This document shows positions 18,301-27,102 of a DNA stretch of 64,000 nt, piece after piece. The stretch is taken from assembly GCA_023393235.1 (NCBI GenBank), contig JAEWMH010000191.1, forward strand, positions 38,715-102,714, written 5' to 3'. The position numbers and the translations under genes were made by a program. This stretch comes from Bacillota bacterium. Its GTDB lineage: Bacteria > Bacillota > Bacilli > Paenibacillales > NBRC-103111. Under the pieces are notes generated by a model. It saw only the letters and a list, made by a program, of their open reading frames with translations, did not search any database and was not told where the DNA came from. Position 1 is the first letter of the stretch. Each line of letters starts with the position of its first letter.

Positions 18301-20792
18301 TCAATGTTCACCCGTGTGGCGTTGTTGTTGAGCGCCACAGAGCCCTTATACACGCCGCTGTTGCGGTTGTTGTTATCGGCCCGGTTGTTCTGGTCGGAGC
18401 GGAGAATGGTATTCCCCTTGATGGAGACATCCTGAACCGATATCCCGGATTCCCCGGCCTGCCCAAGGGAGTTGGTAAAAATCCCGGACAGAAGCGAGCT
18501 TTCGATCCAGTTGTTCTCCAGCTTATGACCGATGCCGCCGGCGCTGATGCCCCGGCCCCAGGGTGTTTTGATAATGGTATTGTACAAGGCGTAGTTGTTC
18601 TGGGAGACCGGCCAATTGTTGGTCCCGGGTGCGTCGGACACAAATCCCACCGCATCGTCATTGCTGTTCTCCACCCAGTTGTAGGCAGCCACCACATCCA
18701 CCGTATTGGCAAAATGGATGCTGTCTGCTCCCGTATTGCGGACAACGTTACCTACAGCCCAAACGTTCCGCGTATTCTGCCAGAACACCATGCCGATGCC
18801 GCCTTGGTCCACATTCAGGTTCACGGCTTGGATATTTTGTCCGGACAGGCCCAGATTGTACGGTCCGTTGATGGAGCGCATATCCATACGCGGCGTCCAA
18901 GAGGTGCTGAAGCCCCGCAGGGAGTAGTTGGTGCCGTCCAGCCGCCAGCCGTAGGGGCGTCCGCTCATATAAGCCCCGCCGGAGTTGCTGTAGGTTTGCC
19001 CGTTGGGTACGGATGAGATGCCGGGATTCCGGAAAACGATAACTGTTGATTCCCCGTCTCCGACAAAATGGATATTGTTCAAGGCTCTTGCCCCGGTTCT
19101 GTCCCAGAAGCGGCGGCTTTCCGGTGTGGTGCCGTTGGTGGGTGTAGGAGCGAAGAAGTATTTGCCTGCAGGCATATAAACCACGCCGCCGCCCTGTGCA
19201 TTCAATGCATCGATGGCCAGATCAAAAGCGGCTTTGTCGTCGGTAACCCCGTCTCCAGCAGCCCCGTAATCCCGGACATTGGCCACTTTCATGGAGGCGT
19301 AATCAATGCGGGGCATGGCTTCCAGACCGGGACGGTTATAGAAACTGTCCGGCAGATTGGTGACACCGCTGGGCACCTGAGGCAGCATCGTATACGTGAA
19401 GGAGGCAGCCTGACTTGGAGTCCAGCCCTGCTTTTTGGCATAGGCCCGTATGGTAGCACCGCTGTTCAACCCAAACGGGCCACTATACAAGGTCCCTCCA
19501 AGCACCGGATCGCTTCCGTCCAATGTGTAGTAGATTTCGGCTCCAACGGTTTGCGTCGATAACTGAATCTGTGTACCGGCAGCCACTGCGCCGGAGGGCG
19601 GCTGGGCTGTAACCGGAGAAACTACCGGCTGCTGTCCTGTTTTCACCACCAGCTCAGGCCTGTTACCCGCAGCACGGGTGGAGAAGAACTTGGCATTCAG
19701 GTCCACAGCGCTGTTATCTGTCATCCGGAACGAAACAGAGCCTTCGCCAGCTGTCAGCCGATTGTTTACAAATGACGTCACATCATACTCATACCAGCCA
19801 ATGCTGCGGATAGTTTGTGTGCCCAGCGGGGTTCCCGCTTCCGCCGGGGCGTTATTCCACGTAAGGGTGGTCTCCTGCCAGGCTGAACCCGACAGCCCGC
19901 TGACCGTTACCGGCACATCCTTGGTCAGCTCCTCCTTCCCGTATACCCGGAGGGTGACACTGTTCAACGAAGCTCCGGCGAAGGCGGACAAATCAAACTT
20001 TAGATACCCGTGCCGGGTATTCACCAGATCAGGAGAACCGTTCAGAATCCGGGCTTTGACCCAAAATTCCGTTCCGGCGGCCGGATCGGGGCTGGCGGCA
20101 GGGACCTTCATCATTTGGTTGGTCGCCGCATGGTTCACTCCACCGCTGCTGCCTCCCCGGGTATTGACGGACTCTGTGGCAGGCAGGGTTATCTCCTGCT
20201 CCACCACAACAGGCTGAGGCGTAAACTGCACCGTCGGATTCCAGAAGGTGTGATCGTTATTCAAATTGCCGTTTCGGTTGATTTCGAATGTGATGGTGTC
20301 CCCTGCCTCTACAGCAATGCCGCTGACCCCGCTAGGTACCAACGGTGTGCTGCCAGGAACTAACGTGCTCCATAAGGCCGTGCCGTTCTGTTTAATGGAA
20401 GCGTTTACGCCATCTCCGTTATTATCCCCCTTCCGGACCTCTCCGGTGATGTCCACAGTGCCTTTAGCAGGGGAGGTCCAGGTGCGGACAGCATCGCCAT
20501 TATTGGCGGGATGCATCTCTCCTCCCTTTACCCAGGGATAGATGGGAGAAGACCCCGACTGCTGCCAGCGTTTGTTGGCGGTGTCGTAGTGCGGCAGATC
20601 ATTATACACCCCTCCGGCCAACCGCTGGTAGCTCCATTGGCTCTGCCCCTGCACCTCGCTGAAGCCGGCCGAAGCCGAATAGACCGTACTGGCGGAACCC
20701 GGCTCTTCAGCCAAAACACCTGCAGGCAGAATAGCTGTCAGAATCAGACAGCCGGATAACATCAGACTTAATCTCCGTTTCAAATCGTTCAT
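15330..20792 (-). CDS. Very large secreted multidomain protein with two pectate-lyase-superfamily beta-helices
   Basis: Protein of 1820 residues with a signal peptide (about 1-28, ending AGVLAEE). In order: a beta domain (30-195), a DNRLRE/CBM96-like domain (about 200-385, HGYLKFDLSAFAGASLNSV then LTWNNAPA), a chitobiase-C-terminal-like domain (about 395-465, EIYYTLDGSDP), a first pectate-lyase-superfamily beta-helix starting near 505 (VRDYGAAGDGVTDDKAAFDL), a second starting near 967 (VRTFGAKGDGASDDTHAFQA), a CBM9-like domain near 1415 (VPDGVVGGEWAGAMPFRL), and a DUF5011-like Ig domain near 1632 (ELVQGTAFVEPGFSAVDETD). Many N-rich right-handed helix coils lie between. There is no SLH or sortase anchor, so it is probably released or held by its binding domains. 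GGGAGAG precedes the ATG. It follows the solute-binding protein in the transport operon and is probably an extracellular glycan-degrading enzyme. Confidence 0.88.
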   Translation of the reverse strand: MNDLKRRLSLMLSGCLILTAILPAGVLAEEPGSASTVYSASAGFSEVQGQSQWSYQRLAGGVYNDLPHYDTANKRWQQSGSSPIYPWVKGGEMHPANNGDAVRTWTSPAKGTVDITGEVRKGDNNGDGVNASIKQNGTALWSTLVPGSTPLVPSGVSGIAVEAGDTITFEINRNGNLNNDHTFWNPTVQFTPQPVVVEQEITLPATESVNTRGGSSGGVNHAATNQMMKVPAASPDPAAGTEFWVKARILNGSPDLVNTRHGYLKFDLSAFAGASLNSVTLRVYGKEELTKDVPVTVSGLSGSAWQETTLTWNNAPAEAGTPLGTQTIRSIGWYEYDVTSFVNNRLTAGEGSVSFRMTDNSAVDLNAKFFSTRAAGNRPELVVKTGQQPVVSPVTAQPPSGAVAAGTQIQLSTQTVGAEIYYTLDGSDPVLGGTLYSGPFGLNSGATIRAYAKKQGWTPSQAASFTYTMLPQVPSGVTNLPDSFYNRPGLEAMPRIDYASMKVANVRDYGAAGDGVTDDKAAFDLAIDALNAQGGGVVYMPAGKYFFAPTPTNGTTPESRRFWDRTGARALNNIHFVGDGESTVIVFRNPGISSVPNGQTYSNSGGAYMSGRPYGWRLDGTNYSLRGFSTSWTPRMDMRSINGPYNLGLSGQNIQAVNLNVDQGGIGMVFWQNTRNVWAVGNVVRNTGADSIHFANTVDVVAAYNWVENSNDDAVGFVSDAPGTNNWPVSQNNYALYNTIIKTPWGRGISAGGIGHKLENNWIESSLLSGIFTNSLGQAGESGISVQDVSIKGNTILRSDQNNRADNNNRNSGVYKGSVALNNNATRVNIENNKIYGNPGNGIFFSAWSSALQGKNLSVRNNRIEGSLESAVKINGNAVIDGLEMTGNSFLGNANSVLFGGTLKGTLTYSGNRVSQPTVPVRTGFDVVTDQAEYVDLYQTLGNAASETGWAEAPAVLPAGSGQEINVRTFGAKGDGASDDTHAFQAALDAVPAQGGSLYVPAGVYKLSPQTGQDKLAFTAIGHHLAVKGKSNLRIRGDGDGSVLRFTSAEHQGLRLAGVTGASVQGLKLELAEQPYQRHNRALLDLTGSTGVAVDHVTAANSGGPGILVDTSTRVSVKNSTVTNAGTGGVEILASRQVFVENNTVQNSRDSAVLVNKLGTIGREPQYIRIAGNQLAGSRDQSGVSIASGNQIEVTGNTITDTQLAGIAVYYTSEAFHAEKVRIQNNTLTRTNQGSSTYHYGAITVLRSMKGDLVISGNTVDTTPYFGIALDQSTLTRLELGQNIFRSLGKEPVRQFNTTISTQVDLDKLANIKSIVPKLVQPGNWQQWAVEVELENRSTVPISGTVGLGPTAEWPQPGAAVPLASLAPGAAAKLLLPVPLPPDTRRVELEVVVNLDTGVRQSVVQPVNFLAAKRAASLIVPDGVVGGEWAGAMPFRLAEAAQYKNVSGGTVPWGGADDLSAVGYTQWDQDNLYLAAVVKDNVHRQASSDGAAWMGDSIQFMIDHGRLAGPGSAGYTELLFARSDAGDTVKWRWSGVAGKPVGALAAAQASIVRNEAERTTVYEVAVPWSELLPAGVAIPETLVGFSFLVNDDDGPGRHGWLEYMSGIGTGKNPAQFGELVLSPAGGQPPGDNVPPVITLLGAAEMELVQGTAFVEPGFSAVDETDGDLTPAVVVTGSVNTSVPGEYVLEYNVRDQAGNQAVAVVRTVRVVEAPYPFLLEAVGGLQRASGLSATVRIHREDGVPAPAGNAVVVFQLMRGTTPVSYVASSQLFDGGEELTGHFDVADPGNSAYTVHVLMLDRLNSGGGTGMPVPLSPKVVLE

Positions 20793-20862
20793 GTTCCACT
20801 CTCCCTATTCATATTGAAAGGTTCTGAGTAATGCCATGGTGTGATTTGATGCCGCAAGCGAG

Positions 20863-20894
20863 CCGGCTTTTGCGGTATATGCGCAATAAGCCGG
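20863..20894. other. Stem-loop between solute-binding-protein gene and secreted-enzyme gene
   Basis: CCGGCTT / AAGCCGG outer stem with an inner TTGCG / CGCAA stem around a 6-7 base loop, and no T-tract on the minus strand. Placed directly after the lplA-like gene in the operon it would suit a 3' mRNA-stabilising or partial-termination structure, which commonly gives binding proteins higher expression than their neighbours. That role is inference. Confidence 0.5.
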
Positions 20895-20925
20895 CAGCTT
20901 GTAATGCGGGAACGGATGGGAAACG

Positions 20926-22596
20926 TCAGTCGAATTTCATTTTGTACAGCTCATCCATAAAGATCCAGCTGCTCTTGTTTTCCTTGTACCAGTTTTTGTA
21001 CCAGTCCTCCAGCTTTTTGCCGCCTGCCTTATCCCAGGCATCCTTAACATCCTTCACACCTTGATCTACCGTGTAGGAATTGCCGCTGACCACGGATTTG
21101 GCCATAATATCGTTCATGTTGTTCCAGCCGTCGTTGAAGATAGTGTTCAAGTCCTTGTCCAGGGAAGGACGGAACTTGGAATGGGTGAAGCCGGGATGCG
21201 GACGGGCAGGATCAAGATACAGTTTATCCATCTCCTTGGCAATCTTGATCCATTCCTGATCCACAGCGTTCGTGGATTGCGGCGATCTTCCGCCAATGGT
21301 GCATTGCTGCAGGTTATAGGTCGGCATGAACATCTTATAGTCGTTGATGTAGCCCATTTCGGTTTTGTTCTTGGCGGCATCGATAGGCTGCGGGCAGCCG
21401 GTGGCGTCCTTCTTATAGTTCACATTCTCAATGCCGTTGGTGAACACCTCTACAGTCGAGGGTTTTACCATAAAGTCCACATACTGCATAACGGCCTGCG
21501 GGTCCTTGGCTTTGGCATTCACAGAGGCGGTCAGAGCCAGCGGCGGGTTAAAATCAGGTCCGAATTGCCCGTATTGGGATTTCGGGAAGGCCATGGGCAC
21601 GATCACTGCATCGGGGGTGCTTTTCTTCAGGGTATCGAAGTTTTTGCTGACAACGCTGGTATACGCCAGGTAAATCCCCAGCTTGCCGTTGGCAAAGTCC
21701 TGTTCCGCCTTCTGCCCGTTTTTGTCGGACAGGAAGTCCTTATCCACGATGCCGTTATCGAAGAGCTTCTTCTTAAATTCGTAGGCCGGCTTAATCCGGT
21801 CAAACTGACGGATCAGCTCCCCGTTCTCCACGATGAACATTTCGTTTTGGAACATGGCGTCCACATAATACGAAGCAAACTGGCTCAGGTTGATGCCGAA
21901 GGTATCCTTTTTGCCGTTGCCGTCCGGATCCTTATTGGCGAAGGCATCCGCCACCTGGTACAGCTCCTCCACGGTTTCCGGGATCTTCAGGTTCAGCTTA
22001 TCCAGCCAATCCTTGCGGATGACCATGGTGCCCAGCACCTCGGGTTTGGTCACCTTGGCGAATTCATACATCTTTCCGTCGGGTTTGGTGGCCAGCTTTT
22101 TGATCGCCGGGAATTTCTCCAGGATTTTCTTGTACTCGGTGCTGTGTTTATCGATCAGGTCATTGATGGGCAGCAGCTGCTTCTGGGACCACAGGGTATT
22201 GATGAAGGCGTTGTCGAATTCCAGTACCAGATCAGGCGCTTCGCCGGAGGCAAAGAGAATGCTGTACTTCTGCTGGGATTCGTTCCGGGGAATGGTAACG
22301 AACTTCACATCCGCAGGGCCGTTCTGGTTGATCCACTTGGTCCAGCGGTTGTCTGTGTAGCTGCCCTCTTCCTTCGGGACCTGGCCCCGGTCATAGATAG
22401 CCACGGAGATGCTGCCGCGTTTAGCCGGAGCTGTCGAGGCCTGGGTAGTGGCAGCGGCTGTGCCGGAGGCAGCCGGCTTATCGGTTTCCTTGGCTGTTTC
22501 CTCTTTGGCACTGGAGCAGGCAGCCAGCACTGTAACCAGTGACAAGGCGGCCGTTACCGAAAGCACAGTTCCTTTTTTCATACGCCGTTTGGACAT
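20926..22596 (-). CDS. lplA: Lipoprotein solute-binding protein of a sugar ABC transporter (LplA-like)
   Basis: Protein of 556 residues, the normal length for the LplA group of extracellular solute-binding proteins. A lipoprotein signal peptide ends in the lipobox LAACSS (lipidated Cys at about residue 27), then a Thr/Ala linker and a two-lobed binding fold rich in W and Y. It would be tethered to the outer face of the membrane and pass oligosaccharides to the two permeases encoded just upstream in the same operon (LplC then LplB). GGAGGGG lies before the ATG. No ATPase is encoded nearby, which is usual for this class because a shared MsmX-type ATPase elsewhere powers it. The symbol marks family, not proven function. 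Confidence 0.9.
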   Translation of the reverse strand: MSKRRMKKGTVLSVTAALSLVTVLAACSSAKEETAKETDKPAASGTAAATTQASTAPAKRGSISVAIYDRGQVPKEEGSYTDNRWTKWINQNGPADVKFVTIPRNESQQKYSILFASGEAPDLVLEFDNAFINTLWSQKQLLPINDLIDKHSTEYKKILEKFPAIKKLATKPDGKMYEFAKVTKPEVLGTMVIRKDWLDKLNLKIPETVEELYQVADAFANKDPDGNGKKDTFGINLSQFASYYVDAMFQNEMFIVENGELIRQFDRIKPAYEFKKKLFDNGIVDKDFLSDKNGQKAEQDFANGKLGIYLAYTSVVSKNFDTLKKSTPDAVIVPMAFPKSQYGQFGPDFNPPLALTASVNAKAKDPQAVMQYVDFMVKPSTVEVFTNGIENVNYKKDATGCPQPIDAAKNKTEMGYINDYKMFMPTYNLQQCTIGGRSPQSTNAVDQEWIKIAKEMDKLYLDPARPHPGFTHSKFRPSLDKDLNTIFNDGWNNMNDIMAKSVVSGNSYTVDQGVKDVKDAWDKAGGKKLEDWYKNWYKENKSSWIFMDELYKMKFD

Positions 22597-22640
22597 TGCA
22601 ACCCCTCCATAATGTGTGTTTTATAGATACCCTTGCGGGT

Positions 22641-23516
22641 TTACCCCTTGATGGAGCCGATCAGCACACCTTTCACAAAATACTTCTGCAGGAACGGATA
22701 GATAATGAGCATAGGCAGCACCATGACGATAATGCCTGCCGACTTGATCGCCTCCGGCGTCAGGTTCCGGAAGGCGTCCGGATCCAGCTGGGCCAGCTCC
22801 GACATGAGGGATTGGCTGCGGATCATATTTTGCACCAGCACGGACAGGTTAAACTTGGAGGAATCGTTAATGTAGATCAGGACATTGAAGAAGGCATTCC
22901 AATGGCCCACTCCATAAAACAGTGCAATGGTGGCGATCACCGGCAGGGACAAGGGCAGCACCATCTGGATAATCAGCCGCCATTCTCCGCAGCCGTCGAT
23001 CCGGGCCGCATCCTCCAGCTCCTCGGGAATATTCTCGAAGAAGGTCCGGACAATGAGCAGATTATACGCACTGATCAGTCCGGGCAGCCACAAGGACCCG
23101 TAGGTGTTCACCAGCCCCAGCGATTTGATCAGCAGGTAGTTGGGAATCAGCCCCGCCGTAAACAGCATGGTAAACACAATCGCCAGAGTGAAAAACCGTC
23201 TTGCATAAAAATATTGCTTGGACAAAGGGTATGCTGTCAAGACAGTAAACACCATATTAAGCGCGGTGCCCACCAGCGTGATCAGCACACTGTTGCGGAA
23301 GGCGCCCAGCACATCGGTGCCGGAGACCAGCTTGCGGTACGCTTCTGCCGTAAATTCTACCGGCCACAGCCCCACCTGGCCCATCGTAATGGACTCGGCG
23401 CTGCTCAGGGACAGCGATATGATGTGGAGAATGGGCAGGATGCAGCTTAGGGAAGCCAGCGACAGAATTAGATAGTTAATGGCATAAAATATTTTTTCTC
23501 CAGCGGAAATTCTCAT
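22641..23516 (-). CDS. lplC: Carbohydrate ABC transporter permease (LplC/YtcP-like)
   Basis: Integral membrane protein of 291 residues with about six hydrophobic helices. The EAA loop that contacts the ATPase is ENIPEELEDAARIDGCGEWR, and the protein ends in KYFVKGVLIGSIKG, a C-terminus characteristic of this permease family. I start at the ATG at 23516, since the longer frame (23537) begins with a GTG that precedes the ribosome site GGAGGGAG. The gene lies 14 bp after the lplB-like gene and 44 bp before lplA, so the three form one transcript. Confidence 0.9.
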   Translation of the reverse strand: MRISAGEKIFYAINYLILSLASLSCILPILHIISLSLSSAESITMGQVGLWPVEFTAEAYRKLVSGTDVLGAFRNSVLITLVGTALNMVFTVLTAYPLSKQYFYARRFFTLAIVFTMLFTAGLIPNYLLIKSLGLVNTYGSLWLPGLISAYNLLIVRTFFENIPEELEDAARIDGCGEWRLIIQMVLPLSLPVIATIALFYGVGHWNAFFNVLIYINDSSKFNLSVLVQNMIRSQSLMSELAQLDPDAFRNLTPEAIKSAGIIVMVLPMLIIYPFLQKYFVKGVLIGSIKG

Positions 23517-23530
23517 CCCTCTTCTCCCTC

Positions 23531-24490
23531 CTACCACAATCCCCGGTCATAACGCCGGGCGATCGTATTAACCACCAGCACCAGTGTCAGGCCGATCAGG
23601 GATTCAAACAGCCCCATAGCGGTTGCGTGGCTGAATTGGCCGGAGCCCAAACCAACCTTGTAGTTCCAAGTGCTGATGACCTCCGCTACACCGATGACCA
23701 CGGAATTCTGCAGCACATAAACCTGGTCGAAGCCCACATCCATTACATTGCCGATGTTCAGGATAAACATCAGAACAATGGTCGGCTGCAGCGCAGGAAG
23801 GGTAATATGGCGGATTTGCTGCCATTTGTTGGCCCCGTCCAAATTCGCCGCTTCGTACAGGCTGGGATCGATGGAGGTTAAGGCCGCCAGATAGATGATG
23901 GCCGACCAGCCAGCCGTTTTCCAAATCCCGGAGCCAACGAAGATGGCAATCCAGGAGCCTTCCTTAAAGAGAAAGGGATACGCCTCTCCCGTCAGCTTGC
24001 TCACCCAATGGTTCACAATGCCGGTCTCCAGGGAGAAGACCATGACCACCAGTCCCCCCACGATAACCCAGTTGAGAAAATGGGGCAGGTACAGAAGCGT
24101 CTGCGTTCATTTTTTGAACCAGGATTTCCGTACCTCATTCAGCAGGATCGCCAGAATGATGGGAAACGGGAAGCCCACGAATACGGTGAGGGAGCTTAAC
24201 ACCAGGGTATTGCGGATGATGGTCAGTGTTTTCGGGTTGTTAAACAGATACTCATAATTCCCCAATCCTACCCAAGGGCTGTGCAGGATGCCGTCGGCGA
24301 AATTGTAATCCTTGAAGGCGATTACAATCCCCAGCATGGGAACGTACTTAAACAGAACGAAAAAGATTACTGCCGGCAAAAACATGACGATGAGGGGCTT
24401 GTTCAGCATCCACCGCCTCCGCCCGGACAAGGTGTGTTTTGGCGCCGTTCCGCGGCCTGTGCTTGTCTGTGCGATTTCCATATCGTTCAT
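23531..24490 (-). pseudogene. lplB: Carbohydrate ABC transporter permease (LplB-like) interrupted by an in-frame TGA
   Basis: The gene has the normal length for LplB-type permeases (320 codons) with GGAGGTGA five bases before the ATG at 24490, but codon 128 is TGA (24109-24107). The frame is unchanged on both sides: the first part ends NEVRKSWFKK and the second continues TQTLLYLPHFLNWVIVGGL, which together make the uninterrupted family motif where helix 2 follows. Residues 26-45 form a first membrane helix (KPLIVMFLPAVIFFVLFKYV) and the EAA loop is seen at LTSIDPSLYEAANLDGANKW. Because it is a substitution and not a shift, it is either a nonsense mutation, a base-call error or a read-through site. 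If real, the transporter lacks one permease. Confidence 0.85.
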
Positions 24491-24572
24491 CGTACTCACC
24501 TCCGTCTTGTTACCGATTGCCGGCCAAACAGGCTGCCCGGTCCGGGAAGCCGATCCGGCTAGCCGCAATCAC

Positions 24573-24602
24573 AATGTAACCTGAACCGGGGGCTTCGGAC
24601 AA
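24573..24602 (-). promoter_or_regulatory. Possible promoter of the lpl operon
   Basis: On the minus strand TTGTCC (24602-24597), an 18-base spacer, and TACATT (24578-24573), about 85 bp before the lplB start. It lies downstream of the regulator's terminator, so the transport operon would have its own start point. The match to consensus is moderate. Confidence 0.3.
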
Positions 24603-24718
24603 TTGACAGCTTTTGAGGAGGCTATCACTTTTTGAATCAGCTGAAAACCCGCGCTGCTGCTGGCTTTTGTTCAACGGATATTCACATTTTGCTCTCCTAT
24701 CATTTCTTGAATGCCAAT

Positions 24719-24751
24719 AAAAAAGGACGGGACGCTTGCGCAATCCCATCC
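24719..24751 (-). terminator. Terminator after the AraC-family regulator
   Basis: Stem GGATGGGA / TCCCGTCC (one G-T pair) with an 11-base loop, followed on the minus strand by seven T-rich bases, 11 bp after the regulator's stop codon. Confidence 0.85.
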
Positions 24752-24761
24752 TTATGTGCTG

Positions 24762-27017
24762 TTACGCACCTTCCTGGCTCCGGTATTCCCCAGGTGTGGT
24801 GGAGGTTACCTTCTTGAAGGCCCGGTTGAAGGAAATATAGTTGGTGTAGCCCACCCGGCTGGCAACCTCATGGATGGTCTCCCGGGTTTCCTTCAGCAGC
24901 TGCTGGGCATGGCCGATCCTCACCTGGGCCAGGTAATCCACAAAATTTTCGCCGAACTCATCCTTGAACAATCTGCTCAGGTAGCTGGTGCTAATCTGGA
25001 ACTGCTCCCCGATCAGGGATAAGGACATGTTCGGGTCCGAATAATGCTCCTCGATGTACCGCTTAACCTCCTGAATAACACTGTGATTGCTCTTGCTTTG
25101 GCGGAGCATTCGGAGCTTCCTCGCATTGTCCTCCAACAGCTTCTTGAAGTCGGCATGAAGCTCCTCCATGGTTTCGAAACGCTCCAGCGCATCATTCAAG
25201 CCCGGAGCCGCCTCCTGGCGCCATATCTCCTGCATTTCCTGGGGCAGCTCCATCATCTCGCGGAACAGGTGGTACACCAGATAATTCATGATGTTCATTA
25301 ATTCATCTCTGGAGAGCAAACCGGTTTTCAGGTCGCCGAACAGCGCTTCAAACTGCTCCTCCCACTGGGGGTCCCCCAGCCTGTATGTCTGGGCCAAGGA
25401 TCGGATGGTCTGCAGCCCTTTGTAGAGCTCCGCATCGGATTTGATGCCAATGTCCTTTTGACCGATGAACCGTCCACGCCCCAGCACCGATTTGTATTTC
25501 ATGGCTTCCATGGCTTCATCATAGGACCGGTAAATGTCGGACACCTCGGACACAAAGCCGCCGGAGGACATGGTCACCGTAAAGGTCAGGTTGGCCTCCA
25601 CCCAAACGATAAGTTCTTGAGCTACCTCCATAATGGTTTTATCAAAATCCGGGCCTTGGGAGGTATCCGTGATGAGAAACAGCATCCCCATTTGTCCATT
25701 GGACAGCCAATCCGGCCACACGGCCAGGCTGCGTTTGTGACACAGCTCGCCCAGAGCATTCACCAATGCATACCGCAGCAGTTCTTGGCTTTTATGGGTA
25801 TAGGCCTGGCTGAAATCGGTAAACCGGTCAATCTCCAGAAGCCCCACGGCAAGCTGGCGGAAATCCGGCTCTAATCCGTATTTGGGCAGCTCCAGCCTCC
25901 ACTCGTCCCGTGTTACCGTCCGGCTCCCCTCCAGCAGCTCATGGAAAAAGTGGCGCCGCTTGTAGATAATATCCTCCTTCTGCTGCTTCCGGTACTCGTC
26001 GGAGGCTTGGATGATTTCACTCAGAGTGGATTCGATATAGGAAAATTCATCATTGCCCGCCTTTTGCGCCGCGGTGGGAAGCAGCTTGCCGGTCATGCTG
26101 CTGATCCGCTGCATCATGGTGGCCACCGGCTTGTAATTGCGGCGGGAGACCAGCACCAGCCAACCCAGTCCTACAGTGATGATGAGGATGACCATGATGA
26201 TCCAGATAAACGAAATTTTCAACAGGATCTGCAGGAAAGACCCGCCGACCATGCCGCTGCGGATCTGCCAGCCCGTATAGGTGGACACCACCCGGGACAG
26301 CTCCTGCTTCTGGTTGGGAGGGATGAGCGTAGCCCCTTCCTCCGCCTGCAGCCCGTTTTCGGTGCCCAGCAGGAAACGGCCGTTGGCATCGTACAGATGG
26401 ATGAAGCTGATTTCATTGCCGATCATGTCCCGCAGGAGATTCCGCAGGGCATCCGCGGACACGTTCACCACCATGAGCCCCTTCTCACCAGTAATGAGGG
26501 GGATACTGCGGGTGAGACTCACCACCATATGGGAGACCTCCGGCGACGGCCCGGCGTTTCTCGGCTCGGACCACCCGGTAGGCACCGGCCCGTTGACAGC
26601 CCGATCAATAACGCCCCTGTCGGAGAATTGCTCCAAGGGACTGATGGATTGATGGCTCAGCACTACCTTATCGGATAAACGGTACAAATAGAGGGAGTCG
26701 ATCAGCGGATTGGACAGCTTCAGCTGGATCAACCGGGTGGAGGCGTTGTGGGCGGCGATGTAGGGATTGCCCGTATCGGAGAAAAAAGGCTCGAATTCAT
26801 TGGAGATGATCTCCCGGTTCATCATTTCGCTGATGGCACGAAAGGAATAGTCCAGGGATTGCACCGCCTGCCGGGAAAACACTTCGTTGGCCTTGGCCGT
26901 CTCTTTCTGGGACAGCTCGGCGGAGCCAAAATAGAAAATAACCAGCAGCAGGCTGGGGACGATAATAAAAATCGGCATATACGAGATGAGCAAGCGGTTA
27001 TACCAGCTGTGGTTCAA
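24762..27017 (-). CDS. Membrane-bound AraC-family regulator with extracellular sensor domain
   Basis: Protein of 751 residues. A first membrane helix (about 10-31) and a second (about 262-286) flank an extracellular domain of about 230 residues of the dCache type, followed by a cytoplasmic stretch and two C-terminal AraC helix-turn-helix motifs (about 650-745: SLSLIGEQFQISTSYLSRLF and IHEVASRVGYTNYISFNRAF). This one-component layout is common in Paenibacillus for sensing extracellular saccharides and switching on the neighbouring Lpl-type transport genes. It lies upstream of lplB on the same strand but is separated by its own terminator. The likely target is the lplBCA-enzyme operon. Confidence 0.9.
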   Translation of the reverse strand: MNHSWYNRLLISYMPIFIIVPSLLLVIFYFGSAELSQKETAKANEVFSRQAVQSLDYSFRAISEMMNREIISNEFEPFFSDTGNPYIAAHNASTRLIQLKLSNPLIDSLYLYRLSDKVVLSHQSISPLEQFSDRGVIDRAVNGPVPTGWSEPRNAGPSPEVSHMVVSLTRSIPLITGEKGLMVVNVSADALRNLLRDMIGNEISFIHLYDANGRFLLGTENGLQAEEGATLIPPNQKQELSRVVSTYTGWQIRSGMVGGSFLQILLKISFIWIIMVILIITVGLGWLVLVSRRNYKPVATMMQRISSMTGKLLPTAAQKAGNDEFSYIESTLSEIIQASDEYRKQQKEDIIYKRRHFFHELLEGSRTVTRDEWRLELPKYGLEPDFRQLAVGLLEIDRFTDFSQAYTHKSQELLRYALVNALGELCHKRSLAVWPDWLSNGQMGMLFLITDTSQGPDFDKTIMEVAQELIVWVEANLTFTVTMSSGGFVSEVSDIYRSYDEAMEAMKYKSVLGRGRFIGQKDIGIKSDAELYKGLQTIRSLAQTYRLGDPQWEEQFEALFGDLKTGLLSRDELMNIMNYLVYHLFREMMELPQEMQEIWRQEAAPGLNDALERFETMEELHADFKKLLEDNARKLRMLRQSKSNHSVIQEVKRYIEEHYSDPNMSLSLIGEQFQISTSYLSRLFKDEFGENFVDYLAQVRIGHAQQLLKETRETIHEVASRVGYTNYISFNRAFKKVTSTTPGEYRSQEGA

Positions 27018-27102
27018 TGGGCTCCCTCCTGACTATCTCCACGTTGCCACAATGTTCATGAAAAATCAATCCCATTTTGCAAGCCGTTACATTTCCTGCC
27101 CA

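Noticed and set aside
21061..22542. 493-codon plus-strand frame opposite lplA
   Set aside because: Antisense shadow of the lipoprotein gene; no ribosome site or known motif.
23531..24061. Separate 176-residue permease gene
   Set aside because: Starts at an internal GTG without a ribosome site and is in frame with the upstream half; it is the second part of the interrupted lplB.
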